Assembly (NCBI GenBank): GCA_012837465.1
Contig: DURG01000169.1
Span: 1-32,077, forward strand
DNA: 32,077 bases
DNA from: Propionibacterium sp.
GTDB taxonomy: Bacteria > Actinomycetota > Actinomycetes > Propionibacteriales > Propionibacteriaceae
Direction of reading: 5' to 3'
In this document: one piece after another, positions 14,940 to 22,590 of the stretch
How positions within the stretch are numbered: the stretch's first letter is position 1
Layout of the letters: each line of letters starts with the position of its first letter
Position numbers and translations under genes: made by a program
Notes under the pieces: generated by a model
What the model saw: only the letters and a program-made list of their open reading frames with translations
Told to the model about the DNA's origin: nothing
The model's database searches: none

Positions 14940-14953
14940 CTAGAACGTTCCAG
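14940..14953. promoter_or_regulatory. LacI-type operator near the HAD/ECF operon start
   Basis: CTAGAACGTTCCAG contains the perfect core GAACGTTC and lies 22 bp upstream of the tandem-HAD ATG at 14976. A possible -10 TATGGT sits at 14930-14935, so binding here would cover the start point. Centre-to-centre distance to the other operator is 66 bp. Confidence 0.75.
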
Positions 14954-14975
14954 ACAGGTCTTGGGAAAGGGCCAG

Positions 14976-16565
14976 ATGTACGCACGACCAGATGCACTGC
15001 TCCTCGATTTCGGGGGCGTCATCATCGAGACCCACAAGCGGGCCACGGGTCCGACGGAGATCGCAGGGGAACTGCACTCGAAGCTGGCGGCAGGCGGCCA
15101 CGAGGTGCCACGGGACGAGATCCTGGCCTCGCTGAATGCGGGCAACGCGGCGCTCAAGCACTGGAAGCATGCCAGCTCCCGGCGGAGCCGGCCGGTCGAG
15201 TTGACCCACCGTGAGATCGTCGACGAGTTCCTGGCGGGGGACCTCGCGGACGGGCCGCGTGCCCTGCTCACCGCCGAGGCGACATCCGTCCTGGGCATCG
15301 TCTCGCGCCTGAGCAACGACCACCCCATCCGCCCCGGGGTTCGCGAACTGCTCGAGCTGTGTGCGCGCGAACGCATCGCAGTGGGCGTCGTCTCCAACGC
15401 CCACTCCGGCGTCACGCACCGCCAGATCCTGGCGGACCTGGGCATCGCAGACCTCATCGGCGTTCAGGTCTACTCGGATGAGGTGGGCGTCCGCAAACCC
15501 AACCCCGAGATCATCCAGATCGCCTCCGACGCGTTGGGCGTGGCCCCCGGTCGCGCTTGGTACGTCGGCGACACCCAGGACCGCGACGTCGCAGCGGGCC
15601 GACGTGCCGGCGTCGGCGCGGTGCTCATCACCCGCTCGAAGCACACGGACAACCCGCCCTTCACCGTGGCCCACCGCCCCGATGCGGTGTTCGACGATCC
15701 GCGCGGCGTGCTCGGCCTACTCACGCAGGTGGTCGAAGGGCAGTCTCCTGCGAAGCTCCCCTCAGCGAGCATGGAGGAGGGGCCACGCGGCCCCGCCGTG
15801 CTCATCGACCACGGCGGCGTGATCTCGCTGACCGCGCCCGGCACCGATGGGCTGACAACCTTCCTGGAGGAACTCGCGCAGCAGTTGCGGGCCACCCATC
15901 GCGTCGCCCCCACCGTTCACGAACTACGGACCGCCCTCACCAGGGCTCGCGCCGGATTCAAACAGTGGAAGGCGGAGCGCCTCGACGCCTACGCAGAGGC
16001 GGGTGAGCCCCTGCGCGAGGTGACCCACCGACAGTTCTGGGAGGCCGTGGCCGACCAGCTCGACCAGGACTTCCGTGCCTGGTTCCGGGCTGAGGCCGAC
16101 GACCTGGCTGCGCGGTACGGCAACGTGAAGTCCGATCGCACCTGCCGCCCAGGAATGGTTGAACTGCTGCGTGGATTCGCAGATGCCGGCACTCCTGTCG
16201 TCGTGGTCTCGAACACCGTCTCGGGCCGCGCGGTGCGGGATTCCTGCGCCCGGTACGGACTCGACCCGTACATCTCCGCCTACGTCTGCTCCGACGAGAT
16301 GGGGCTGCGCAAGCCTGAGGCGGGCATCTTCCACGAAGCCCTCACCATCGCCCACGCCGACCCGGATCGCACGATCTTCATCGGGGACAAGCCCCGCAAC
16401 GACGCCGCCGGGGCCTTGGCCGTTGGCATCGCCCACCGGGTGCTCCTGACCGGGGGGTCAACCCCCACGAATGAATTGGAGGCCGCCCTCGCCGACGGCA
16501 CCGCCACCCAGGTCGCCACCGACCTCCACGAACTCCTCCCCCTCCGCGAAGCAATCGCCAGCTGA
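14976..16565 (+). CDS. Tandem two-domain HAD-superfamily hydrolase
   Basis: A 529-residue cytosolic protein made of two full HAD domains joined by a short linker (about 255-272). Domain 1: motif I LLLDFGGVI (Asp11), motif II VVSNAHSG (Ser140), motif III GVRKPNPEI (Lys174), motif IV YVGDTQDRDVAAG (Asp199, Asp203). Domain 2: LIDHGGVI (Asp278), VVSNTVSG (Ser412), GLRKPEAGI (Lys446), FIGDKPRNDAAGA (Asp471, Asp476). Both caps share a K-x-W-K block and an (L/V)THR(E/Q) block, so the gene arose by internal duplication and both sites look competent. The D-x-G-G-V form of motif I is usual in HAD-IA hydrolases. ATG 14976 has AAAGG 7 nt upstream; the open frame from 14931 runs through the operator. It leads an operon with the ECF transporter, so it may dephosphorylate the imported compound or a derivative. 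Confidence 0.88.
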   Translation: MYARPDALLLDFGGVIIETHKRATGPTEIAGELHSKLAAGGHEVPRDEILASLNAGNAALKHWKHASSRRSRPVELTHREIVDEFLAGDLADGPRALLTAEATSVLGIVSRLSNDHPIRPGVRELLELCARERIAVGVVSNAHSGVTHRQILADLGIADLIGVQVYSDEVGVRKPNPEIIQIASDALGVAPGRAWYVGDTQDRDVAAGRRAGVGAVLITRSKHTDNPPFTVAHRPDAVFDDPRGVLGLLTQVVEGQSPAKLPSASMEEGPRGPAVLIDHGGVISLTAPGTDGLTTFLEELAQQLRATHRVAPTVHELRTALTRARAGFKQWKAERLDAYAEAGEPLREVTHRQFWEAVADQLDQDFRAWFRAEADDLAARYGNVKSDRTCRPGMVELLRGFADAGTPVVVVSNTVSGRAVRDSCARYGLDPYISAYVCSDEMGLRKPEAGIFHEALTIAHADPDRTIFIGDKPRNDAAGALAVGIAHRVLLTGGSTPTNELEAALADGTATQVATDLHELLPLREAIAS

Positions 16566-16581
16566 CCCGAAAGGACCTCCC

Positions 16582-17553
16582 ATGACCAACGACTACCAGC
16601 GCGCAGGCAGCCTGCGCACCTCTGGCTCCGGCGCCCCCGAACTGCGCACTCCACAAAAACTCATGGTCTTCGTGCTGTCCATGGCGCTGTTCGGCCTGGC
16701 CAACATCATCCTCGAGATCATTCCCGACGTGACCATCGGCCCCGTGGACATCTCGGTGGCCTACTTCGTCTTCGTGCCCCTCGCGATGGTGGCCCTGTTC
16801 TCCCCGTTCTGGGCGGCGCTCGGCGCCCCGCTGGGCGAGATCGTGTTCGTCGATCTCCTCATGGGCGACTTCTCCGGCCTCTCCGAGGTCGAGGGATACC
16901 TCCAGATGTTCCTCGCCCTCTACATCGCCGGCTCACTGATCCGCAACCCCCGTTCCCGCACGCAGATCTGGCTCGGCGCCATCCTCGTGGTCGTCATCGA
17001 CAAGTTCCTCTCCGCCATCGTGGACCTTGCGAAGGTGTGGCTCGCACTGGAGGATCCGGAGTACGTCGAGGGCCTCCCTGAGTCGATCCTGTTCCTTGAG
17101 GGCATCGGGTTCGGCGTCGACATCGTGATGTCCGGCATCCTGTTCGGAGCGATCCCCGCCATGTGGCTCATCCCCGCCCTCCACGGCAAGATCGAGCCGC
17201 TGCTGGGAATGCGCCCCCGCGTACCCGGCGAGCCCATCCCCGGCCAGGCCCCCCGCACGGGCTGGTTCGTTGCCGTGGCGGTGCTCCTGTCGATCGCGGC
17301 CGCCTTCTTCGCCTTCATCGAGGCCTGGGACCTCAACGTCGGCGAATGGGAACCCGACTTCCTGGACCAGTTCGGCATGAACTTCCTGTGGGTGTCGGTG
17401 GGCGCGATCGTCGTCGTGCTCGGCCTCGCGTACCTCGCCTATCGCGCAGGCCGCAAGCGCGACGGCGAGTCGCAGGCCCGCCTTCAGGCGGAGGCTGACG
17501 AGGCCGTCGCCCTTGCAGAGCGCGAACGCCGTGAGGAGTCCATCCACTCGTGA
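16582..17553 (+). CDS. ECF transporter S component, unknown substrate
   Basis: A 323-residue membrane protein. Six or more hydrophobic segments are visible: about 28-46 (KLMVFVLSMALFGLANII), 55-85, 112-125, 130-155, 178-205, 230-250 and 274-297; the C-terminal 30 residues are charged and helical (ALAERERREES). The position just before a fused ECF ATPase and a T protein, and the region GAPLGEIVFVDLLMGDF with long helices, identify it as the substrate-binding S unit. It is much longer than common S proteins of about 170-200 residues (ThiT, RibU, YkoE), partly through the last helices. No vitamin-specific motif was recognised. ATG 16582 has AAAGGA 6-7 nt upstream; the open frame from 16471 overlaps the HAD gene. 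The end overlaps the ATPase gene by 4 nt (GTGA). Confidence 0.82.
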   Translation: MTNDYQRAGSLRTSGSGAPELRTPQKLMVFVLSMALFGLANIILEIIPDVTIGPVDISVAYFVFVPLAMVALFSPFWAALGAPLGEIVFVDLLMGDFSGLSEVEGYLQMFLALYIAGSLIRNPRSRTQIWLGAILVVVIDKFLSAIVDLAKVWLALEDPEYVEGLPESILFLEGIGFGVDIVMSGILFGAIPAMWLIPALHGKIEPLLGMRPRVPGEPIPGQAPRTGWFVAVAVLLSIAAAFFAFIEAWDLNVGEWEPDFLDQFGMNFLWVSVGAIVVVLGLAYLAYRAGRKRDGESQARLQAEADEAVALAERERREESIHS

Positions 17554-19244
17554 GCGCCATCATCGAAGTGTCGAACCTCAGCTTCCGGTACCCGGGGGCT
17601 GAGGTCGACACGCTTCGCAACGTGAACCTCACCATCGAACGAGGCGACTTCGTGGCCATCGTCGGCGGGAACGGTTCCGGCAAGACCACGCTGTGCAAGA
17701 CCTTCAACGGGCTCGTGCCCCACTACTGGTCCGGCGACTTCGCCGGCTCGGTGCACGTCGATGGCGTCGACACCTTCACGTCGTCGGTCGCCGCGCTGTC
17801 GGCGAAGGTCGGCTACGTCTACCAGGACTTCCAGAACCAGTTGGTGCGTCCCACCGTGCGCGATGAGATCTCATTCGGCCCCATCAACTTCGGCCACCCG
17901 GACCACGTGGCCCGGACGGCCGAGGTGATCACCTCGCTGGGGTTGGAGGACCTGGCCGGACGCTTCACGTGGCAGCTCTCCGGCGGCCAGGCCCACACCA
18001 CCGCACTGGCGGCGGTGCTGGCGCTCAGACCAGAGATCCTCGTCGTCGACGAGCCCGTCGCCGAACTGGATCCTGCCCGCGCCCACGACATCTACCAGCG
18101 GCTCCGTTGGCTCAACGAGGAGCTGGGCCTGACGATCATCACGATCGAACACCACGCCGAGTTCATCGCCCAGTACGCCAACTCGGTGGTGCTGATGTCC
18201 TACGGCGCCCCGGTCTGGCACCTGCCCGTCGACGAGGCCGTGAACCGCACGGACGAGCTGGCGCGTCACGGCATCCCGGCGCCCCAGGTGATCCAGGTGG
18301 GCCGCGGTGCGGGCCTGGGCCAGGTCCCCCGGGACATCCCGTCGGCCGTGAGCGCCCTTCAAGCCGCGGGGGTCACGGCCCGCGACCTGCCACGGCCGCC
18401 CGTCAGCAGGCCCGCCACCGACGTGGTGGCCACCGCGCGCGGCGTCCGCCATTCCTACCGCAGCGTGGGCGGCAACCTTCACACCGCACTCGACGGCATC
18501 GACCTCGACCTGCACGCCGGCGACCGGGTCGCGCTCGTCGGCGGCAACGGCTCGGGCAAGACCACGCTCCTCAAGCTCCTCTCCGGCATCCTCGTTGCCC
18601 GCGAGGGCGACGTCACCGTCGACGGAATCAATACGCGCACCAAGTCGCCCGGCAAGCTCGCCGGGACCACTTCCTACATCTACCAGCACCCCCAGCAGAT
18701 GCTGTTGAAGGACTCGGTGCGCAGCGACGTGGCGCTGTTCCCCTCAGGGCGCCGCATGGACGGCTGGCAGGAACTCGTGGAGCAGGTGATCGAGCGCGTC
18801 AACCTCAGCGAGTTCGCCGAGCGCGACGGCCGCACCCTGTCCGGGGGGCAACAACGCCGGGCCACCCTCGCCATCGGGTTGGCCATGCGCCCACGTGTCC
18901 TGCTCCTCGACGAGCCCACCTCCTCGCTGGACGTCGCTTCGCGGGAAGGCGTCACCGCCATGTTGGCGGATCTCTCCGACGCCATCTCGTGCGCGGTCGT
19001 GGCCACCCACGACATGCACCTCGTGGCTGACTGGGCCAACCGCGTCATCGTGCTCGAACAGGGCAGGGTCGCCGCCGACGTCGAGCCGCGGGAGTTGTTC
19101 GCGCAGCCCGAACTCCTGGCCCGCGTCCGGCTCGTCCCTCCCCAGGTTGCCGAACTCGGCCTCGCCCTCGGGCTCGAACAGCCACCACTCAACGTCGTCG
19201 AACTGCTCGAATGCCTGCAGGTCAGGGAGAGGGTGTCATGCTGA
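17550..19244 (+). CDS. ECF transporter energy-coupling ATPase, two ABC domains fused
   Basis: A 564-residue cytosolic ATPase with both ECF A subunits in one chain. Domain 1: Walker A GGNGSGKT (39-46), Q-loop YVYQDFQNQ, signature LSGGQ (143-147), Walker B ILVVDEP (163-169), switch TIEHH. Domain 2: GGNGSGKT (331-338), YIYQHPQQM, LSGGQ (430-434), VLLLDEP (450-456), ATHD with His487. Both sites look functional. The Q-loop forms YQ(D/H)FQNQ and YQHPQQM fit ECF A and A' subunits, whose grooves bind the two T-protein coupling helices. The fused S-AA-T order resembles ykoEDC-type thiamine-precursor transporters, but the S protein differs. The GTG start overlaps the S gene by 4 nt; the stop overlaps the T gene. 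Confidence 0.92.
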   Translation: MSAIIEVSNLSFRYPGAEVDTLRNVNLTIERGDFVAIVGGNGSGKTTLCKTFNGLVPHYWSGDFAGSVHVDGVDTFTSSVAALSAKVGYVYQDFQNQLVRPTVRDEISFGPINFGHPDHVARTAEVITSLGLEDLAGRFTWQLSGGQAHTTALAAVLALRPEILVVDEPVAELDPARAHDIYQRLRWLNEELGLTIITIEHHAEFIAQYANSVVLMSYGAPVWHLPVDEAVNRTDELARHGIPAPQVIQVGRGAGLGQVPRDIPSAVSALQAAGVTARDLPRPPVSRPATDVVATARGVRHSYRSVGGNLHTALDGIDLDLHAGDRVALVGGNGSGKTTLLKLLSGILVAREGDVTVDGINTRTKSPGKLAGTTSYIYQHPQQMLLKDSVRSDVALFPSGRRMDGWQELVEQVIERVNLSEFAERDGRTLSGGQQRRATLAIGLAMRPRVLLLDEPTSSLDVASREGVTAMLADLSDAISCAVVATHDMHLVADWANRVIVLEQGRVAADVEPRELFAQPELLARVRLVPPQVAELGLALGLEQPPLNVVELLECLQVRERVSC

Positions 19245-20062
19245 GGAAGCAACGCGACGTGCTGTCGGTCGAGTGGATCAAGCTCGAACTGATCCGCACC
19301 GCCTACGCCACCAGAGGAGGCATGTTCTCCCGCCGCGACCCACGCGCCGTGCTGGTCTGGTACCTCATCATGGCCTTCGTCCCCTGGTTCACCCACAACG
19401 TCACGGTGCTGGCGGTGCTGTTCGTCATCGCCGCGATCGGAGTGTTCCTCGCCCGGGTCGGCCCGTTGGTGCTGGGGTTGTTCATCATCGGCATCGGTTT
19501 TGAGATCTTCTACCTGATCCTGGTGTCCCTCATGTTCGGCGGGAACCTCGGTACCCTCGCCGCGCTGGGCGTGGTCAACCTGAAACTGGGCATCATCTCG
19601 ATGGCGTCGATGGCGGCGTTCGTCTCCCTCGACCCGGAGAAGTTGTCCGATGCCCTGCTGGCCTTCAAGATGCCGGAGCTGTTCGCCTTCGGCGTGAGTT
19701 ACGGCTACCGGATGCTGCCCATCATGGTGGAGGAGTTCAACACGGTGTTCGACGGCTTCCGCCTCCGCATGGCGCCGCCTGAGAAGCGTGGCTTCCTCGG
19801 CTGGCGCACCGTCGTGCACTGGGCGAAGATGGCGATCCTCAGCTTCTATCCGATCTTCCTCAACACCGCCAAGAACGTCCGCACGACGGTCGAGGCCCTC
19901 GAGACGAGGGGCTTCACCTACGCCACCGTCGACGGCCGCGGACGGAGCATCCGGCTCGGTCAGATGAGGATGGGCACCGTGGATTGGCTCCTGCTCGTGG
20001 TCACGGTCGCGCTCGTGGTCGGGGCCTTCGCGGCCGGGCAGGCCTGGCCGCTCTACCGCTGA
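19238..20062 (+). CDS. ECF transporter transmembrane T component
   Basis: A 274-residue membrane protein (EcfT/CbiQ family) linking the S unit to the ATPase. After a charged N-terminus (WIKLELIRTAYATRGGMFSRRDPRA) it has 4-6 membrane helices (about 38-55, 57-75, 78-100, 107-125, 246-268). The coupling region is visible: the ALETRGF block at about 223-229 is the x-R-G motif of T proteins that docks into the ATPase groove, and FRLRMAPPEKRGF at about 176-188 could be the other coupling element. ATG 19238 has AGAGGG 5 nt upstream and overlaps the ATPase stop by 7 nt. The 3' end overlaps the convergent Cof-type gene by 10 nt. Confidence 0.9.
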   Translation: MLRKQRDVLSVEWIKLELIRTAYATRGGMFSRRDPRAVLVWYLIMAFVPWFTHNVTVLAVLFVIAAIGVFLARVGPLVLGLFIIGIGFEIFYLILVSLMFGGNLGTLAALGVVNLKLGIISMASMAAFVSLDPEKLSDALLAFKMPELFAFGVSYGYRMLPIMVEEFNTVFDGFRLRMAPPEKRGFLGWRTVVHWAKMAILSFYPIFLNTAKNVRTTVEALETRGFTYATVDGRGRSIRLGQMRMGTVDWLLLVVTVALVVGAFAAGQAWPLYR

Positions 20063-20868
20063 GCGAGCAGTTCCTCGATGACGACGGCGACGCCGTCCTC
20101 GTCGTTGGTCAGGGTGACGTGGTCGGCCGCGTGCCGCACGTCGGGCCCAGCGTTGCCCATCGCGACGCCCATGCCGGCCCACTCGAGCATCTCCAGGTCG
20201 TTGATGTTGTCGCCGAACGCCACGACATCGCGTCGGTCGATCCCCTTCGCCTCGCAGTAGCGCGACAACGCGGTGGCCTTGGTGACCCCGGCGCGGCCCA
20301 CCTCCAGGAAGGGTGCGCCGGAGATCGTCGGGTGACATCCGGGCACGTCGAGGCGCAGCGCCGCGGTGAGCAACTCCTCGGGGAGGATGCCGTCGTCGCG
20401 CAGCACGAGCTTCAGTGAACGCTCCGCGAGGACCTCTTCGCGGGTGCCGCGCCAGTGCCGCACGGGCCAGCGGGCCACCTTCGCACCCGGATCCTCGATA
20501 CCTGAGTAGCCGTGCTCGGCGACGTAGCTGTTGCCTGCGTCACGCACCGAGACCAGGTTCAGGCCGGGGAAGACCTCGAGCATTCGTCGAACCAGCTCCT
20601 GCTGCGCCGGCAGGTCCATCAGCTCCTCGAAAAGCACCTGGCGCGTCTGCAGGTTCATCGCGACAGCGCCGTTGGAACCGATGGCGTCGCCGTCGAGAGC
20701 GGTGTGCTGCACGATCACGCCGATCGAGTACGGCTGGCGCCCCGAGACGGCGATCACCTCCATGCCGGCCCGCCTGGCCCTCGCGAAGGCAGTGCGAGTG
20801 CGGTCCGAGATCTCGTGCGAGGTGTTCAGGAGGGTGCCGTCGACATCGGTAGCCAGGAGTCGTGCCAT
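20053..20868 (-). CDS. Cof-type HAD-IIB phosphatase
   Basis: A 271-residue HAD-IIB hydrolase with an alpha/beta cap. Motif I is LLATDVDGTLLNTS (Asp8, Asp10), motif II AVSGRQP, motif III the Lys in GVTKATALSRYCE, and motif IV VAFGDNINDLEML with GVAMGNAGPDV downstream. This is the full pattern of Cof/YidA/YkrA-like sugar- or cofactor-phosphate phosphatases; substrate specificity cannot be given. ATG 20868 has AGGG about 9 nt upstream and motif I follows at once; the frame open to 20892 is not needed. It lies 35 nt after recO on the same strand and so may be cotranscribed with it, and is convergent with the ECF T gene. It is a third HAD domain close to the transporter but on the other strand. 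Confidence 0.92.
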   Translation of the reverse strand: MARLLATDVDGTLLNTSHEISDRTRTAFARARRAGMEVIAVSGRQPYSIGVIVQHTALDGDAIGSNGAVAMNLQTRQVLFEELMDLPAQQELVRRMLEVFPGLNLVSVRDAGNSYVAEHGYSGIEDPGAKVARWPVRHWRGTREEVLAERSLKLVLRDDGILPEELLTAALRLDVPGCHPTISGAPFLEVGRAGVTKATALSRYCEAKGIDRRDVVAFGDNINDLEMLEWAGMGVAMGNAGPDVRHAADHVTLTNDEDGVAVVIEELLAQR

Positions 20869-20903
20869 GCCAGCGACCCTAGCCAAAGACACCGTGGTGT
20901 CGA

Positions 20904-21626
20904 CTATCGCTCAAAGTACGGCAGCGACCGCAGGGCGCGGTCCAGGTGCCAGGTGGCGTAGGCCACCACCATGGCGTCCACCCGGCGTGCCGTTCCGCGC
21001 TCGGTCGCCTTGGCCACGGCCCAGTCCCCGGCCAGCAGCGCACCGAGGTGGGCGGCGGCGGTGCCCTCGAGCGGCGTGGAGCCAGACGTCTTGCAGCCGG
21101 CGCACACTGCGCCGCCGCCCTGGGGCGAGAACCACTTCACGGCTGGGCTGTTGCAGCCTGCGCACCGTGTCGTTGCGACGGCGTAGCCGGCCACTGCCAT
21201 GGAGCGGAGCAGGTACGAGTCCACCACCAGTGGGTAGGGCCGATCCGGGTCCTCGAGGGCCCGCAGGGCCCCGGCCAGCAGGCGGTACTGCTGCAGCGAG
21301 GGGCTGCCCTCCTCCGCCACGAGGCGGTCGGCCGTCTCGACGAGGACCTCCGCCGCGGTGAAACGCGAGTAGTCGCCGGCGAGCTTGCTGACGAACAGCG
21401 ACTCCACCTGGGTGACCACCTCCAGCGAGCCCCTCCCCTCCGCGAACTGGATGTCCACCAGGCAGTAGGGCTCCAACCGGCCACCGAAGCGGCTCGAGGT
21501 CTTGCGGATGCCCTTGGCGACGGCGCGCACCTTGCCGTGGCGGCGCGTCAGGAAGGTGATGATGCGGTCCGCCTCACCGAGTTGGTGGGTCCGCAACACC
21601 ACTGCTTCGTCACGGTAGGTGGGCAC
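20904..21626 (-). CDS. recO: DNA repair protein RecO
   Basis: A 240-residue recombination mediator that loads RecA onto SSB-coated DNA with RecR in the RecFOR pathway. The N-terminal OB-fold has YRDEAVVLRTHQLGEADRI and FLTRRHGKVRAVAKG with RFGGRLEPY; the zinc site is Cys155, Cys158, Cys175 and Cys178 (two C-x-G-C pairs); the C-terminal part is helical. The GTG at 21626 is chosen: homology starts there (PTYRDEAVVLR), and the open frame further upstream runs into the divergent uppS gene. TATCAT (21639-21634, minus strand) ends 7 nt before the GTG, so the transcript may be leaderless. The divergent uppS start is only 31 bp away. Confidence 0.94.
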   Translation of the reverse strand: MPTYRDEAVVLRTHQLGEADRIITFLTRRHGKVRAVAKGIRKTSSRFGGRLEPYCLVDIQFAEGRGSLEVVTQVESLFVSKLAGDYSRFTAAEVLVETADRLVAEEGSPSLQQYRLLAGALRALEDPDRPYPLVVDSYLLRSMAVAGYAVATTRCAGCNSPAVKWFSPQGGGAVCAGCKTSGSTPLEGTAAAHLGALLAGDWAVAKATERGTARRVDAMVVAYATWHLDRALRSLPYFER

Positions 21627-21633
21627 GCATTCG

Positions 21634-21639
21634 ATGATA
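21634..21639 (-). promoter_or_regulatory. Candidate -10 element for recO
   Basis: TATCAT on the minus strand (5/6 match to TATAAT) ends 7 nt before the recO GTG. This is the spacing expected for a leaderless transcript starting on the GTG. No convincing -35 was found. The divergent uppS promoter must share this 31-bp gap or lie inside recO. Confidence 0.45.
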
Positions 21640-21657
21640 GGCCGGTACGCTCGTGGC

Positions 21658-22422
21658 GTGCCTGAGCCTCGCCGTCGCCCCACCCCGCATCCCAGCGGCG
21701 CCACGCCGCCGCAGCTCCCGAAGGGGTCCCTGCCACGCCATGTCGCCATCGTCATGGACGGCAACGGCCGGTGGGCCAAGCAGCGCGGCCTGAAGCGCAC
21801 CGAGGGCCATGCCATGGGCGAGGCCTCGCTGCTCGACGTCATCCATGGAGCCATCGAGATGGGCATCCCGTACCTCTCGGCCTACGCCTTCTCCACGGAG
21901 AACTGGAAGCGCTCCCCCGACGAGGTCCGCTGGCTGATGGGCTTCAACCGAGACGTCATCCACCGTCGGCGCGACGAGCTCAACGAACTGGGCGTGCGCA
22001 TCCGCTGGGCCGGTCGTCGGCCGAGGCTGTGGGGCTCCGTCATCAAGGAGTTGGAGGTGGCCGAGGAGATGAGCCGCACCAACTCGACGCTGACGCTCCA
22101 GTTCTGCGTCAACTACGGCGGGCGGGCGGAGATCGTCGACGCAGCTCGCGAGATCGCCCGGATGGCACGCGACGGGAAGCTGGACCCTGACCGTCTCACC
22201 GAGGACCGCTTCGCGAAGTTCCTCGACGAGCCGGAGATCCCGGACGTCGACCTGTTCCTGCGCTCATCGGGTGAGCAGCGCATCTCCAACTTCCTGCTGT
22301 GGCAGTCGGCCTACGCGGAGTTCATCTTCCTGGACCGGCTGTGGCCGGATTTCGATCGGCGGGACCTGTGGGCCGCCGTCGAGCAGTACACGGATCGGGA
22401 GCGTCGTTTCGGCAGCGCCTGA
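21658..22422 (+). CDS. uppS: Isoprenyl (undecaprenyl/decaprenyl) diphosphate synthase
   Basis: A 254-residue cis-prenyltransferase that makes the long-chain polyprenyl diphosphate carrier for cell-wall synthesis at the cytosolic membrane face. Family blocks are intact: HVAIVMDGNGRWAKQRG (catalytic Asp34), EGH, YLSAYAFSTENWKRSPDEV, LQFCVNYGGRAEIVDA, and DLFLRSSGEQRISNFLLWQSAYAEFIF. An N-terminal Pro-rich extension of about 25 residues is common in actinobacterial members. GTG 21658 is chosen because it follows the recO gap; an open frame back to 21619 overlaps recO. No Shine-Dalgarno sequence is evident. Chain length of the product (C50 versus C55) cannot be read here. Confidence 0.94.
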   Translation: MPEPRRRPTPHPSGATPPQLPKGSLPRHVAIVMDGNGRWAKQRGLKRTEGHAMGEASLLDVIHGAIEMGIPYLSAYAFSTENWKRSPDEVRWLMGFNRDVIHRRRDELNELGVRIRWAGRRPRLWGSVIKELEVAEEMSRTNSTLTLQFCVNYGGRAEIVDAAREIARMARDGKLDPDRLTEDRFAKFLDEPEIPDVDLFLRSSGEQRISNFLLWQSAYAEFIFLDRLWPDFDRRDLWAAVEQYTDRERRFGSA

Positions 22423-22427
22423 CCTCC

Positions 22428-22588
22428 GGGTCCCGAGTGCGCTCCACCGTGCCGGGTCCCGAGTGCGCTCGTGAGGAACGAACCAGCGTGGCTGAGCCGG
22501 GTCCCGAGTGCGCTCGTGAGGAACGAACGAGCGTGGCTGAGCCGGGTCCCGAGTGCGCTCGTGAGGAACGAACGAGCGTGTATCGAGG
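22428..22588. repeat. 45-bp tandem repeat array, 3.6 copies, between convergent genes
   Basis: Units start with GGGTCCCGAGTGCGCTC at 22428 (26-bp partial copy), 22454, 22499 and 22544; the middle two are full 45-bp units and nearly identical. Each full unit holds CGCTCGT and ACGAGCG around GAGGAACGA, so each forms a 7-bp hairpin. The last copy diverges after GAGCGTG and ends 2 bp before the thioesterase stop. The array fills the gap between uppS and the convergent thioesterase gene and may act as a bidirectional terminator. It also reads as an open frame because 45 is divisible by 3; that frame is not counted as a gene. Confidence 0.88.
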
Positions 22589-22590
22589 GA

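Noticed and set aside
14931..14975. Upstream start for the tandem-HAD gene at 14931
   Set aside because: It would place the LacI operator inside the coding region; ATG 14976 has a ribosome-binding site and motif I follows directly.
22428..22588. Possible CRISPR array
   Set aside because: The 45-bp units are contiguous with no spacers of unique sequence and no cas genes are present; it is a tandem repeat.
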